A DNA stretch of 64,000 bases from positions 3,844,001-3,908,000 of the forward strand of contig NZ_CP016279.1 of assembly GCF_001542625.1 (NCBI RefSeq), written 5' to 3'. Under the pieces are notes generated by a model. That model did no database searches. It worked only from the letters and a program-made list of their open reading frames with translations, and was not told the DNA's origin. This document shows positions 23,799 to 33,026 of this stretch, piece by piece (within the stretch, counting starts at the first letter, position 1; each line of letters begins with the position of its first letter). This stretch comes from Streptomyces griseochromogenes. Its GTDB lineage: Bacteria > Actinomycetota > Actinomycetes > Streptomycetales > Streptomycetaceae. A program made the translations under genes and the position numbers.

Positions 23799-25144
23799 GT
23801 GCGGATGTCCTTCCTCCCGTGGATGGTGGGGGTCCCCCCGGTCGAGCGCAGCCGAGTCTGGGGGATGTCGGTCTCGCGCAGACGGTCCAGCAGGTCGTCG
23901 GCGGGGCAGCGGCCCCGGACGACGTAGCGGTTCAGATACGCCGCCACGGCGTCGATGACCGGGGATGTGGCGCCGAGCCGGGGCAGGGCCTCCAGCGCCG
24001 CCGTGAAGCAGGCGACGGCGGCCTCCCGCAGCTCGGCGTCGGCGAGACCCTGCCGGGCCGCGTCGATCCACAGCGGATTGTGCGGGGCGGGCAGGTTCAG
24101 GGCCCGCTCCGCCAGGGGTTTCACCGCCCGGTACGCGGCTTCGGCGGCCTCCGGGTCGTCGAACAGCGCCGCGGTCACCGCGAGCGGCACGATCCAGCCG
24201 TCGTCACCGGGCTGCGCGTCGATCATCCGCAGCTCCAGGTGGCCGCGAGGCCGCACCGGCGGGAACAGGGTGGTCAGGTGGTAGTCGAGATCCGCCCGGG
24301 TGGGCGGCCGGGGCGAGCGCGACCGGGTCCAGGCGCGGAAGGTCAGGCCCTCGGGCACGTCCCACGGGCCGCCGTCGTGGCGGACGCACATCACCGGGGC
24401 GTCCAGCACATGGCGGGCCCAGGCGGTCCTCGGCGGCCCGTCCGCCGGGGGAGCGCCCGCGCGGCCGGCGCCGATCTCCGTCCACAGCAGCTGCCGGGTG
24501 GAGCGCCAGCCCGTGGGTTCCCGGCCGACCAGGGGGGAGTTCGCGAACGCCGCCACCAGCACCGCGCCCAGGTGGTGCGCCAGCCACCAGCGCCGCTCGT
24601 GTCCGAGCGGGCCGGGTTCTTCGTATCCGGCGTCCACGCACACCTGGACGGAGGCCGAGGTGCACATCATGTGCCGCCCGGCCGTGCCGGTGCGGTCGAG
24701 GCAGACCTCCATGGCGTCGTAGCGCGGTTCGCGCAGGAACCGGCGGGGTGTGTGCCAGGGGTCGTGGCCGAAGCCGACCAGTCCCAGGCCGTCCTCGGCG
24801 AGGACCGCGCGGACGGTGTCCAGGTCGGCGGAGACGGTCTCTATGAGCTCCGTCAAGGAGGCGGCGGGCGGCGAGCTGAGCTCCAGCTGGCCGCCGGGTT
24901 CGACCGTGAGGGGGGACCTCAGCGGCACGGTCCGCAGGGCGGCGTAGGCCGCTTCGAGTCGTTCGGGTGCTACCGGGAGCTGCGGCAGCCGCAGCTCGTG
25001 GACGAGCCATTCCACTTCGACCCCGAGAGTGCGGGGCGGGCCGGTCTTGAAGCAGATGCCCTGGACGAGGGCGTCCACCTCGGCTTCGGTGACGGCGGTA
25101 CGGTGCTCCGTACAGTCGCCACAGTCGTCCATGGAGTCGGACAT
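23795..25144 (-). CDS. egtA: Ergothioneine biosynthesis glutamate-cysteine ligase
   Basis: 449 residues from ATG 25144, preceded by AGGAGG at good spacing. It has GCS2-type motifs: LGVEVEWLVHEL, VEPGGQLELSSP, GFGHDPWHTPRR, MMCTSASVQVCVD and FRAWTRSR. It makes gamma-glutamylcysteine, the sulfur donor used by EgtB. It is first in the operon. The final residues (PQTRLRSTGGTPT) derive from a dispersed repeat and are probably dispensable. Confidence 0.95.
   Translation of the reverse strand: MSDSMDDCGDCTEHRTAVTEAEVDALVQGICFKTGPPRTLGVEVEWLVHELRLPQLPVAPERLEAAYAALRTVPLRSPLTVEPGGQLELSSPPAASLTELIETVSADLDTVRAVLAEDGLGLVGFGHDPWHTPRRFLREPRYDAMEVCLDRTGTAGRHMMCTSASVQVCVDAGYEEPGPLGHERRWWLAHHLGAVLVAAFANSPLVGREPTGWRSTRQLLWTEIGAGRAGAPPADGPPRTAWARHVLDAPVMCVRHDGGPWDVPEGLTFRAWTRSRSPRPPTRADLDYHLTTLFPPVRPRGHLELRMIDAQPGDDGWIVPLAVTAALFDDPEAAEAAYRAVKPLAERALNLPAPHNPLWIDAARQGLADAELREAAVACFTAALEALPRLGATSPVIDAVAAYLNRYVVRGRCPADDLLDRLRETDIPQTRLRSTGGTPTIHGRKDIRT
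23827..23865. repeat. Streptomyces palindromic repeat inside the 3' end of egtA
   Basis: TGGGGGTCCCCCCGGTCGAG followed by CGCAGCCGAGTCTGGGGGA. The arms can pair (CCCCCAGACTCGG against its partial complement). It is the same family as the element in egtC and lies about 30 bases before the egtB start. Confidence 0.7.
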
Positions 25145-25420
25145 GTCGGGATCCTCCTGAGATTCCACCATGCCACCGGCGTGGCTCTCGCTGAGCCCGC
25201 GCAGGCACTCGTCCCACCCAAGACCTTCGAATCGATTCGCACAAGGGCGCCGAAGAGGGCGTTCCGGATCGGTAATCTCCGTTTTCTGACTCGTTTCCAG
25301 GCCGTTCCGGTACCGGGAAACTCCGTTGCACAGCATCACCAGCATCGCCCAGGATCGGTGCATGAGCACGACGGGGACGGCCGCGCAGGCCGTGATCAGG
25401 GCGTCCACGGGGGTGGCGCC

Positions 25421-26248
25421 GTGAGTGCGCGCCTGCGCGGCATCGCCATGGAGACCGAGGAGATCGTGGCGGCCGGCGGGTATCGCGCGCCGGACGGCCG
25501 CGAGGTGTCCGTGGCCGCCGCGACCGAGGCCGCCCGGGCGGGGACACGGATGTACGGCCCCGAGCCGGTGCCGGTGCCCACAGACCGGGACGAGGAGCCG
25601 TTCTTCGAGGTTACGGGCGAGAGCAGCCTCGAGGCCGCCCGCCGGCTGGCCGACGCCCCGGTCGCCGTCCTGAACTTCGCCTCGGCCCGCAATCCGGGCG
25701 GCGGCTATCTGAACGGCGCCCAGGCCCAGGAAGAGGCCCTGTGCCGTGCCTCGGCGCTGCACACCTGCCTGCTCGAAGCCCGCGCCTTCTACGACCACCA
25801 CCGGGCCCACCGCGACCCGTTCTACACGGACCGGGTGATCCACAGCCCTGCCGTGCCGGTCTTCCGTGACGACCGGGGCCGGCTGCTGCCGGAGCCGTAC
25901 CTCGCGGGGTTCCTGACGGCGGCGGCGCCCAACGCGGGTGTCGTACGACGTACGGCGCCGGAGCGCGCCGGCGAGCTGCCGGCCGCCCTGGCCGCGCGGG
26001 CCGGGCGGGTCCTGGAGACCGCCGCGGCCCACGGCTACCGGCGGCTGGTGCTCGGCGCCTGGGGCTGCGGCGTCTTCCAGAACGACCCGGCGCAGGTCGC
26101 GGGCGCCTTCCGGACGCTCCTCGGCCCCGGCGGGCGATTCGCGCGGACGTTCGACCATGTCGTGTTCGGCGTCCTGGACCGTACGCCGGGAGCGACGGTC
26201 CGGGAGGCCTTCGTGCGGGCGTTCCCGGAGCGTCTGCCGCGGCCCTAG
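25421..26248 (+). CDS. Bacterial poly(ADP-ribose) glycohydrolase (TIGR02452 / macrodomain family)
   Basis: 275 residues from GTG 25421, with GGGGGTGG upstream. The signature of PARG catalytic loops, GGG-x(7)-QEE, is intact in NPGGGYLNGAQAQEEALCR. The strand-loop LGAWGCGVFQNDPAQVA is the TIGR02452/DUF2263 C-terminal motif. Bacterial-type PARGs hydrolyse poly(ADP-ribose) or related ADP-ribosyl bonds in the cytosol. It is divergent from egtA. No ADP-ribosyltransferase lies nearby. Confidence 0.85.
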   Translation: MSARLRGIAMETEEIVAAGGYRAPDGREVSVAAATEAARAGTRMYGPEPVPVPTDRDEEPFFEVTGESSLEAARRLADAPVAVLNFASARNPGGGYLNGAQAQEEALCRASALHTCLLEARAFYDHHRAHRDPFYTDRVIHSPAVPVFRDDRGRLLPEPYLAGFLTAAAPNAGVVRRTAPERAGELPAALAARAGRVLETAAAHGYRRLVLGAWGCGVFQNDPAQVAGAFRTLLGPGGRFARTFDHVVFGVLDRTPGATVREAFVRAFPERLPRP

Positions 26249-26253
26249 GGGTG

Positions 26254-26700
26254 TCAGGTCCAGCCGTACCGCTCGTGGAGCCGCTGCCTGACCAGGTTGA
26301 AGCGCATCCGGTCGAGCGCGCACGCCTCCCGGCGCATGCCCTCCTCGTGCAGCCGCAGCACCCGGTCCACATCCACCCACGAGTCACGGCCGGTCCGGTC
26401 CCAGGGGCCGCTGCCGATGGCCACCCACTCCCGGTCCCCGTCGTGCCGCTTGCTGGACAACTGGACGGCGAGGAAGGTGCCGGCCGCTTCCCGGGCCACC
26501 ACCAGCACCGGGCGGTCCTTGCCCCGGCCGTCGTTCTCCTCGAACGGCACCCAGGTCCACACGATCTCGCCGGGGTCGGGGTCGCCGTCGTGGGCGGGGG
26601 AGTATTCGGTACGCACCCGGCCGACCTCGTGCGGGTCGGCCTCGGTGGTGGCGTGCGGGCCCTGGCGGCCCGGGACGTTCTCATCGGTGTACGTGCTCAC
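26254..26700 (-). CDS. PemK/MazF-family toxin-like protein without adjacent antitoxin
   Basis: 148 residues. An acidic, unstructured N-terminus (1-40) precedes a PemK/MazF-type SH3-barrel core: GEIVWTWVPFEENDGRGKDRPVLVVARE, FLAVQLSSK and DSWVDVDRVLRL. The RPVLVV strand and the WV-VD block are typical of MazF-like endoribonucleases. There is no small antitoxin gene on either side, so it may be an orphan or a non-toxic descendant. It converges on the PARG gene with a 5-base gap. Confidence 0.75.
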   Translation of the reverse strand: MSTYTDENVPGRQGPHATTEADPHEVGRVRTEYSPAHDGDPDPGEIVWTWVPFEENDGRGKDRPVLVVAREAAGTFLAVQLSSKRHDGDREWVAIGSGPWDRTGRDSWVDVDRVLRLHEEGMRREACALDRMRFNLVRQRLHERYGWT

Positions 26701-26782
26701 GCAGGCACCCTAGTGGTCCCATACGCTCGGGGATCAGGGGGCCTTGGGGGCCGGAACATGACGTACGGGGGGTATCCGGGAC

Positions 26783-28387
26783 ATGCGCACGCCTGAACAG
26801 ATCTGGGAGGACGCCGATCTGCCCACGCGTCGGCTCGCCGGGCTCGCGCTCAATCCGTCCGCGTCCGTGGACGTCCTGCTGAGGCTGCTCGCCGACGCGC
26901 CCCCGGCCGTGCGGATGGTGCTGTGCCGGGACCGGGATCTGCCCTTGGCCGTCGTGGACGCGGTGGTCGAGCATCCCGACCGGCGTACGCGTGGTTTCTT
27001 CGCGGCCAATCCCCACGTCGATCCCGCTCAGCGGGCACGCCTGTTGCACGACCAGGACTGGTTCGTCCGCGGCCACCTCGCCGACGGGCCGCTTGTGAGC
27101 TTTCCCCACCGGCCCAGGCCCCTGCCCGACGAAGCCATCGTCCACATGATCTGCGCGTACGAAGCCGAACACCTGGGCTCGTACCGTTTCCACCAGCAGA
27201 TGTCCGCCGCTCTGATCCAGTCGATGCCCACGCACCCGGTGCCGGAGGTCCGCTGCTGGGGAGTCAGCGGCTGGGGGCAGCTGCCCGCGGACACCAGGGC
27301 CGTACTGCTGGCGGACCCCGACGACAGCGTGCGGGAGCGGGCACAGAACCATGCGCGGTACGAGGACCCGGCCTGGGTGGAGAGCGTGCTGCCCGCCCGA
27401 CCGTGCCATGGCCGCACCGACATCTTGCTCCAACGGGCCCTCAGCAGAGCCGTCGTGGACAGCGTGCTCACCGCTCCGGCGCAACCGGACGAAAGGGCCA
27501 CGATCGCGGGAAACCCCACTCTGCCGCCCGACGTGGTGGTCCTCCTGGCCGCCGATCCGGACCCGAAGGTACGGGAACGGATCGCCCGCCGTCCGGACCT
27601 CCGGCCCACCGAACGCCGTGCGCTCGTCGACGATGCGGATCCCGAAGTGCGCAGGGCGGCCGCGCACCACCCGGATCTCGGGCCGGCCGAGCGCGCTGCC
27701 CTCGCGGCGGACCCCGATCCGGGGGTGCGGCTGGCCGTGTCCGTCCACCCCGCCCTGACCGAGGAGGAACGGGCCCGGATCGACTACGAGGTCCCCATGG
27801 ACGGCCGTTTCGGGTTCCGTCACGTGTCCGTGCGGCCGGAGCCCCGGGACCCCGAGGCCGTCCGCCGCAAGGCGCTCTCCGGTCACCCGATGCTGCGCCG
27901 CGAGGCCGCCGAGGACCGCGCGTTGCCGACGGACCTCGTGGCACGCCTGGCCGAGGACGACGACCTCGGCGTGCGCGTACTGCTGGCCCAGAACCATCCG
28001 GAGGCCCCGGAAGCCCTCCTGCTGCGCAGCTTCCTGGAGTACACCGGCCCCGAACGCGAGAACCTGATCGCCCGGCCGAACTTCCCGCATGCCGGTCTTG
28101 CCGCCCTTGCCGACCACGAGGACCCGCGGGTCCGCGCCCTGGCCGCCCGCGACCCGGACACCGCGCCGGCCACCGCGGAGCGGCTCACCCGGGACCCGGA
28201 CCCGGACGTACGGGTCGCGCTGGCCCGCCATCCGAACCTGCCGCGGCCCCGCCTCGCGGAGCTCCTCCACGACGAGGAACTGGCCCACGCCGCCGCCGCG
28301 AACCCGGCGCTGGACCCGGCCACGATCGACCGCCTGCTGACGACGGACGGCCGGAGCCCCGACGCGGACCCCGGCCCGGCCGCCTAG
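26783..28387 (+). CDS. Leucine-rich repeat variant (LRV) / HEAT-like repeat protein
   Basis: 534 residues made almost entirely of about 24-residue helical repeats with the pattern RRAL---ADPEVR--AA-HPDL. The clearest copies are near residues 240-325 (PKVRERIARRPDLRPTERRAL and following) and again at 430-520. The LRV fold is a right-handed superhelix for protein or nucleic-acid binding. No catalytic domain or signal peptide is visible, so a cytosolic adaptor is likely. Its stop overlaps by four bases the 3' end of the convergent flotillin gene. Confidence 0.8.
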   Translation: MRTPEQIWEDADLPTRRLAGLALNPSASVDVLLRLLADAPPAVRMVLCRDRDLPLAVVDAVVEHPDRRTRGFFAANPHVDPAQRARLLHDQDWFVRGHLADGPLVSFPHRPRPLPDEAIVHMICAYEAEHLGSYRFHQQMSAALIQSMPTHPVPEVRCWGVSGWGQLPADTRAVLLADPDDSVRERAQNHARYEDPAWVESVLPARPCHGRTDILLQRALSRAVVDSVLTAPAQPDERATIAGNPTLPPDVVVLLAADPDPKVRERIARRPDLRPTERRALVDDADPEVRRAAAHHPDLGPAERAALAADPDPGVRLAVSVHPALTEEERARIDYEVPMDGRFGFRHVSVRPEPRDPEAVRRKALSGHPMLRREAAEDRALPTDLVARLAEDDDLGVRVLLAQNHPEAPEALLLRSFLEYTGPERENLIARPNFPHAGLAALADHEDPRVRALAARDPDTAPATAERLTRDPDPDVRVALARHPNLPRPRLAELLHDEELAHAAAANPALDPATIDRLLTTDGRSPDADPGPAA

Positions 28388-29871
28388 TCCTCCCGCTCCA
28401 CCGGCACCTTCTGCGACGCGGGCGGCACGACCCCGTTGCGGGACGGTGAAGTGCCGTTGTCCGTCTGCCCGTTCTCGTTCATGGACGCGAGCAGCCGGCG
28501 GGCGAGGCCGAGGCCCGTACCGCCCATGGTGAGCGCCTTGGCGAACAGCTCGGACATTCCGTCGGCGCCGTTGAGCAGCACCATGTTGTCCACGTTGCCG
28601 AAGGCGGACGCGCCGGCCCGGACGATCTCCGGCCAGTTCTCGGCGAGTTGCTGGGCGACCACCGCCTCCTGGTTCTCGGCGAGGGCGGCGGCGCGAGCCT
28701 TGATGGCCTCCGCCTCCGCGAGACCCTTGGCCTTGGACGCCTCGGCCTGAGCCAGACCCTTGGCCTGTGTGGCGGCCGCCTCGGCCTCACCCGTGGCCCG
28801 GGTCGCCGCGGCCGTGGCCGTACCCCGGGTCTTGGTGGCCTCCGCCTCGGCGCCCGCGGCCGTCTTGACCCGGGTCGCCTCGGCCGCGGCCGCCAGCTCG
28901 GTCTCCTTCGCCTTCGCCTGTGCCGCCGAGATCCGCGCGTCGCGCTCGGCCTCGGCCAGCGTCCGCTTCTCGTAGGCCTTGGCGTCGGCCGGCTTGCGGA
29001 CGTCCGCCTGGAGCTGCTGTTCCCTGCGGTGCGCCTCCAGTTCGGCGACCCGCGTCTCCTGGACGACGACCTCCTGGCGGGCGGCCGCGTCGGCGAGCGG
29101 ACCGGCCTGGCGGGACTTCGCCGCCGCCTTGTCCCGCTCGGCCTGGTAGCCGGCCTGCAGGATCTCGCTGTCCCGGGTGGCCTCCGCCATCCGGGCGTAC
29201 GACTGCTGCTCGGCCTCGGTGGCGAGACGATTCGCCTCGGCCTGCGCGATGCGCGCGTCCCGCTGCACGGCCGCCGCGTGCGGCATGGCCAGGTTCTGGA
29301 TGTACCCGGTCGGGTCCTCGATCTCGTGGATCTGCAGCGAGTCGACGATCAGGCCGAGCTTCTCCATCTCCGTACCGCAGGCCGCCCGGGTCTGCCCGGT
29401 CAGCTTCTCCCGGTCGCGGATCATGTCCTCGACCGTCAACCCGCCCACGATGGACCTGAGATGACCGGCGAAGACGATGTGCACCCGCTCCGACATCAGC
29501 CGCTGCTGGTCCAGGAAACGGCGGGCCGCGTTGGCGATCGACACGAAGTCGTCGCCCACCTTGAAGATGACCACGCCCCGTACCTCGAGCGGAATGCCCT
29601 GGTGGGTCACGCAGTCCACGTGCAGCTCGGTCTCGTTCAGGTCCAGGGAGAGCTTGCGCACCGCCTGCACACCGGGCAGCACCAGCGTGCCGCGCCCGGT
29701 GACGATGCGGAATCCCATGCCCTCCTCAAGGCCCTCGGTACGGTGCGTGGACCCGGAGATGATGAGCGCCTCGTTCGGCTCGGCGACCCGCCACATCATC
29801 TTGAACAGACCGATCACGACGAGGACGGCAACGACGGCCGCCCCCGCAACGACGCCGATGACCATCGGCAT
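28384..29871 (-). CDS. Flotillin-family membrane scaffold protein
   Basis: 495 residues from ATG 29871 (GGGGG upstream); an upstream ATG at 29886 lacks a ribosome site. One N-terminal membrane helix (VIGVVAGAAVVAVLVVIGLFKMMW) is followed by the SPFH/PHB domain (30-220, FRIVTGRGTLVLPGVQAVRKLSLD). A long alanine/glutamate coiled coil with flotillin-type EA repeats (about 230-420) leads to a Gly-rich tail. Flotillins organise membrane microdomains. A small NfeD-like gene lies 131 bases upstream on the same strand, the usual partner of this family. Confidence 0.92.
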   Translation of the reverse strand: MPMVIGVVAGAAVVAVLVVIGLFKMMWRVAEPNEALIISGSTHRTEGLEEGMGFRIVTGRGTLVLPGVQAVRKLSLDLNETELHVDCVTHQGIPLEVRGVVIFKVGDDFVSIANAARRFLDQQRLMSERVHIVFAGHLRSIVGGLTVEDMIRDREKLTGQTRAACGTEMEKLGLIVDSLQIHEIEDPTGYIQNLAMPHAAAVQRDARIAQAEANRLATEAEQQSYARMAEATRDSEILQAGYQAERDKAAAKSRQAGPLADAAARQEVVVQETRVAELEAHRREQQLQADVRKPADAKAYEKRTLAEAERDARISAAQAKAKETELAAAAEATRVKTAAGAEAEATKTRGTATAAATRATGEAEAAATQAKGLAQAEASKAKGLAEAEAIKARAAALAENQEAVVAQQLAENWPEIVRAGASAFGNVDNMVLLNGADGMSELFAKALTMGGTGLGLARRLLASMNENGQTDNGTSPSRNGVVPPASQKVPVERED

Positions 29872-30002
29872 TCGCCCCCTTTGCATGGTGCCCGTCCGGC
29901 ACCGAACGAAGGGAGTGTGCGCCTGCCGCGACGTGCCGAGAAGACGCTGATGAATCCTTGTTGCAGTCTTGACACACGCCCCTCACCTGGGGCGGAGCAT
30001 GC

Positions 30003-30251
30003 TCAACTGTCGTATGCGGCGGTGACGTAGACGGTCCTCGGCGGCAGGTACTCCACCACCATCACCACCGTGCCGCGCTCGATGCGGCCCGTGCCGTCGG
30101 CGGCGTAGGCGAGGAAGTGCTCCGCGCCGCCGCGCACCCGGACGATCACCTCGCCGACCAGGCCGGGCCCGATCGTCCCCGTCACCCGCCCCATGAGCCC
30201 GACCATCGACGCATCGTCCATGGTCACAGGGTACGGGCGCATCACGCTCAC
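30003..30251 (-). CDS. Short NfeD-like OB-fold protein
   Basis: 82 residues from GTG 30251, which overlaps the amidase stop (GTGA). An ATG at 30221 would give 72 residues. The core GRVTGTIGPGLVGEVIVRVRGGAEHFLAYA followed by RGTVVMVVEYLPPRTVYV has the beta-rich pattern of the NfeD C-terminal OB domain, but the membrane segments of full NfeD are absent. Its place directly upstream of the flotillin gene supports a partnership. Confidence 0.6.
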   Translation of the reverse strand: MSVMRPYPVTMDDASMVGLMGRVTGTIGPGLVGEVIVRVRGGAEHFLAYAADGTGRIERGTVVMVVEYLPPRTVYVTAAYDS

Positions 30252-31672
30252 GCGGCCCTGGAATCCTCGCCCGGTTCCACGGGCGGCCAGAGCTCGTGCC
30301 AGCGCAGGTCCGCCTCCAACTGGGCGGCGAGGGAGACCAGCAGGGGTTCACTGTTCGCCGGGCCCAGCAGCTGACCGCCCACCGGCAGGCCTCCTCCGAC
30401 GAAGCCGGCGGGCACGTTCACACCGGGCCAGCCGAGGACGTTCCATGGCCAGGCGTACGGACAGGCGGCGATCATCGCGCGATCGGTGGCGAGGCCGCGG
30501 AGCCCGTGCAGGGCACCGATCGCGAGCGGGGGAGCGGCGGTGGTCGGGGCGAGGACCACGTCGTACGACCCGAAGAACGCCCCGATCCTGCGGTGCAGGA
30601 CCGCCTCGGCCCGCCGGGCCGCCCTCAGCGGGGCCCCGCCGAGGAGCCGGCCGAGCCGGGCCGCGTCCCGGGTGCGCGGGTCGAGCAGCGCGGGGTCGGG
30701 GGCCTCGCGGACCCGGTCGGCGATACCGGCGGTGGCGCGCGGCACGAAGGTCAGCCCGATCTGGCCGTAGGGCGGGTCGGCCTCCTCGACGATGTGCCCC
30801 AACGCGGCGAGTTTCTCGGCGAGTTCGAGAATCCGGGCCCGGACCTCCGTATGCAGCCGGGCGGGTACGGCGGTGAACGGCGGCTTGAGCGACAGCGCGA
30901 CACGCAGCCGGCCGGGGTCGCGGCCGACCGCCTCCGTCACCGTGAGGGCCGGCGGGCGGTGCGGGTCCCGTTCGTGGTTGCCGCTCGCCGCGTCCAGCAG
31001 CAGGGCCGCGTCGGCGACCGTACGGGCCAGTGTGCCGTTGACCGTGATGCCGTGGAAGGACTCGCCGTGCGGCCAGGTCGAGATGCGTCCGCGCTGCGGC
31101 TTGATGCCGATCAGATGGGTCCAGGAGGCCGGGATCCGCACCGAGCCCGCACCGTCCGAGCCCAGCGCGGCGGGGACCAGGCCGGCGGCCACCGCCGCCG
31201 CGGAGCCCCCGGAGGAGCCGCCGGGGGTGTGGCCGGTGTGCCACGGGTTGCGGGTCTCCCCGAACGCCGGGCCCTCCGTGAACGGCCACTGCCCCAGCTC
31301 GCAGGTGTTCGTCTTGCCGACGATCACGGCCCCGGCCGCGCGCAGCCGCCGTACCGCCTCGCCGTCCGTCGCGACCGGCGGAAAGTCGCCGGGGCAGCCG
31401 AACGCGGTCGGTTCCCCCGCCACGTCCATGTCGTCCTTGACCGCGACCGGCACCCCGAGCAGCGGGCGCCGCGCTCCGCCGGCCAACTCCCGGTCGGCGG
31501 CGTCCGCTTCGGCGAGCGCGGCCTCGGCGCGCACGATCCGGAAGGCGTTCAGGGTCGGCTGGGTGGCCTCGATGCGGGCCAGGGCCTGCTCGATCAGCGC
31601 GCGCGAGGTCACCTCCCCGTCGGCGAGCGCGCGGACGGACTTCGCGAGGCCTGTGGCACGGTCGGGCGTCAT
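30248..31672 (-). CDS. Amidase signature family hydrolase
   Basis: 474 residues. The Ser-cisSer-Lys triad is in place: Lys79 (VAVKDD), Ser153 (GGSSGGSAAA) and the nucleophile Ser177 (GSDGAGSVRIP). Sequence spacing matches amidase-signature enzymes. These hydrolyse carboxamides, including aryl and acyl amides; the substrate cannot be called. It is coupled to the NfeD-like gene downstream. It lies just outside the natural-product cluster, and its codon use is like that of the chromosomal neighbours. Confidence 0.88.
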   Translation of the reverse strand: MTPDRATGLAKSVRALADGEVTSRALIEQALARIEATQPTLNAFRIVRAEAALAEADAADRELAGGARRPLLGVPVAVKDDMDVAGEPTAFGCPGDFPPVATDGEAVRRLRAAGAVIVGKTNTCELGQWPFTEGPAFGETRNPWHTGHTPGGSSGGSAAAVAAGLVPAALGSDGAGSVRIPASWTHLIGIKPQRGRISTWPHGESFHGITVNGTLARTVADAALLLDAASGNHERDPHRPPALTVTEAVGRDPGRLRVALSLKPPFTAVPARLHTEVRARILELAEKLAALGHIVEEADPPYGQIGLTFVPRATAGIADRVREAPDPALLDPRTRDAARLGRLLGGAPLRAARRAEAVLHRRIGAFFGSYDVVLAPTTAAPPLAIGALHGLRGLATDRAMIAACPYAWPWNVLGWPGVNVPAGFVGGGLPVGGQLLGPANSEPLLVSLAAQLEADLRWHELWPPVEPGEDSRAA

Positions 31673-31796
31673 GGCGGGGCACCTCCGGAAGCACGCTGTC
31701 TACCGAACGGTAACCGCAAGGTGCCGGGTGCCGTACGGGTTTCGTACAGGTGAATCGAGTCAGGTTCCCGTCAGCGCGTGAACCTGTTCGCGCCTG

Positions 31797-33026
31797 TCAT
31801 GACTGGGCCCACGCGTCGTCCGGCTCCCGTGTCTGCTCCGGGGCGTCGGTCCACCGTTCCTTGCTGCCCACGGCGAGGAGTTGCTCCTCCAGCAGGAGCA
31901 GCAGGGCGACGAGGGTCATCAGGCCGCCGATCAGGAAGGTGCCGCGCACGCCGGTGAGATGGAGCAGCAGGCCGCCCATGAAGGCGCCCGCGGCCACGCC
32001 CGTGTTGTAGGCGGCGCCGTTCGCGGCGATGGCCGTCTCCGTGCGGCCCGGCGCGAAGTGCATGACCTGGCTCTGCGTGGCCATGAAGATCGGTCCCAGG
32101 GAGGCGCCGAGGAACACGATCATGATCACCGCCACGACCTGTGACCCGCCCGCCGCGTACAACCCGAGCAGTGCCACCGCCTGTGTCGAGACGGGGAGGG
32201 CGAGGGTCGCCCGCGGGAAGCGGTCGAGGAGCCGGCCGTACACCGCGACGCCGATGATGCCGGTGATGCCGAGGGCCAGGAGCAGGCCGCTCACGGAGGA
32301 CTCGCTGAACCCGCTCTCGTCCACGAGGAACTTGGAGATGTAGGTGTATCCGGCGAAGACACCGGTGACGGTGAGACCGGTGACGGTCAGTACGACCGCG
32401 AACCGGCGGGTGTCCGGTGCGACGCCGTGCACCGCGTGTCCCGCTTCCGGGCGGGACGTCGGCAGCGCGGTGGCGATCACGATGAGGGAGGGGATGGCGA
32501 GCGCCCCGACCACCAGGAACGGCACCTGCCAGCTGGCGTGCTCGCCCAGCCAGGTGCCGCCGGGCACCCCGAGGACGAGGGCGAGCGAACCGCCCACGGA
32601 CAGCGCCCCTATGACGCGGCCTCGGACCTCGGGGGGAAACAGGCCGACCGCGACCGGCCCCATCACCGCCCAGAACAGTGCCTGGGCCACCGCGGTGACC
32701 AACCGGCTGGTCAGCAGCACCCAGTAGGAGGAGACCACGGCCGCCGCGACGCTCGCGAGGAAGAGCGCGGCCAGCAGGACGCAGAGAACGAGGCGGCGCG
32801 GTATCGAGCGGGTCACCCTGGCGATCGGCACCGAGACGACGGCGACCGTGAGGCCGTACCCGGACACCAGCAGGCCGACGGCCGACAGTGACTGGTGCAG
32901 GTCGTCCGAGATCAGCTTGAGGATGCCGATCGGCAGGTTCTCGGTGGTGTTGAAGGCGAACGCTCCCAGCATGAGCGCACCGACCACGGCGACACCACGC
33001 CGGTACGTCGACTTCTCCGTCGCCAT
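31797..33026 (-). CDS. MFS transporter, likely drug/metabolite exporter of the adjacent cluster
   Basis: 409 residues from ATG 33026 with GGAGG seven bases upstream. Twelve hydrophobic segments are visible; the family resembles the arabinose-efflux/chloramphenicol-resistance (DHA1) group (FNTTENLPIGIL near the N-terminus, then the GYGLTVAVVSVPIARVTRSIPRR loop motif). It is transcribed away from the biosynthetic operon across a 372-base shared intergenic region, the usual layout of an export gene controlled together with its pathway. An unrelated exporter that happens to flank the cluster is the alternative. Confidence 0.85.
   Translation of the reverse strand: MATEKSTYRRGVAVVGALMLGAFAFNTTENLPIGILKLISDDLHQSLSAVGLLVSGYGLTVAVVSVPIARVTRSIPRRLVLCVLLAALFLASVAAAVVSSYWVLLTSRLVTAVAQALFWAVMGPVAVGLFPPEVRGRVIGALSVGGSLALVLGVPGGTWLGEHASWQVPFLVVGALAIPSLIVIATALPTSRPEAGHAVHGVAPDTRRFAVVLTVTGLTVTGVFAGYTYISKFLVDESGFSESSVSGLLLALGITGIIGVAVYGRLLDRFPRATLALPVSTQAVALLGLYAAGGSQVVAVIMIVFLGASLGPIFMATQSQVMHFAPGRTETAIAANGAAYNTGVAAGAFMGGLLLHLTGVRGTFLIGGLMTLVALLLLLEEQLLAVGSKERWTDAPEQTREPDDAWAQS

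Noticed and set aside
25363..25423. A 20-codon frame starting at ATG 25363 and ending on the PARG start
   Set aside because: It could be a leader peptide, but there is no clear ribosome site and no way to support it from sequence alone.
30248..31672. Amidase as part of the NRPS cluster
   Set aside because: It is on the opposite strand beyond the exporter and is translationally coupled to the NfeD-like/flotillin genes, so it belongs to the chromosomal background.
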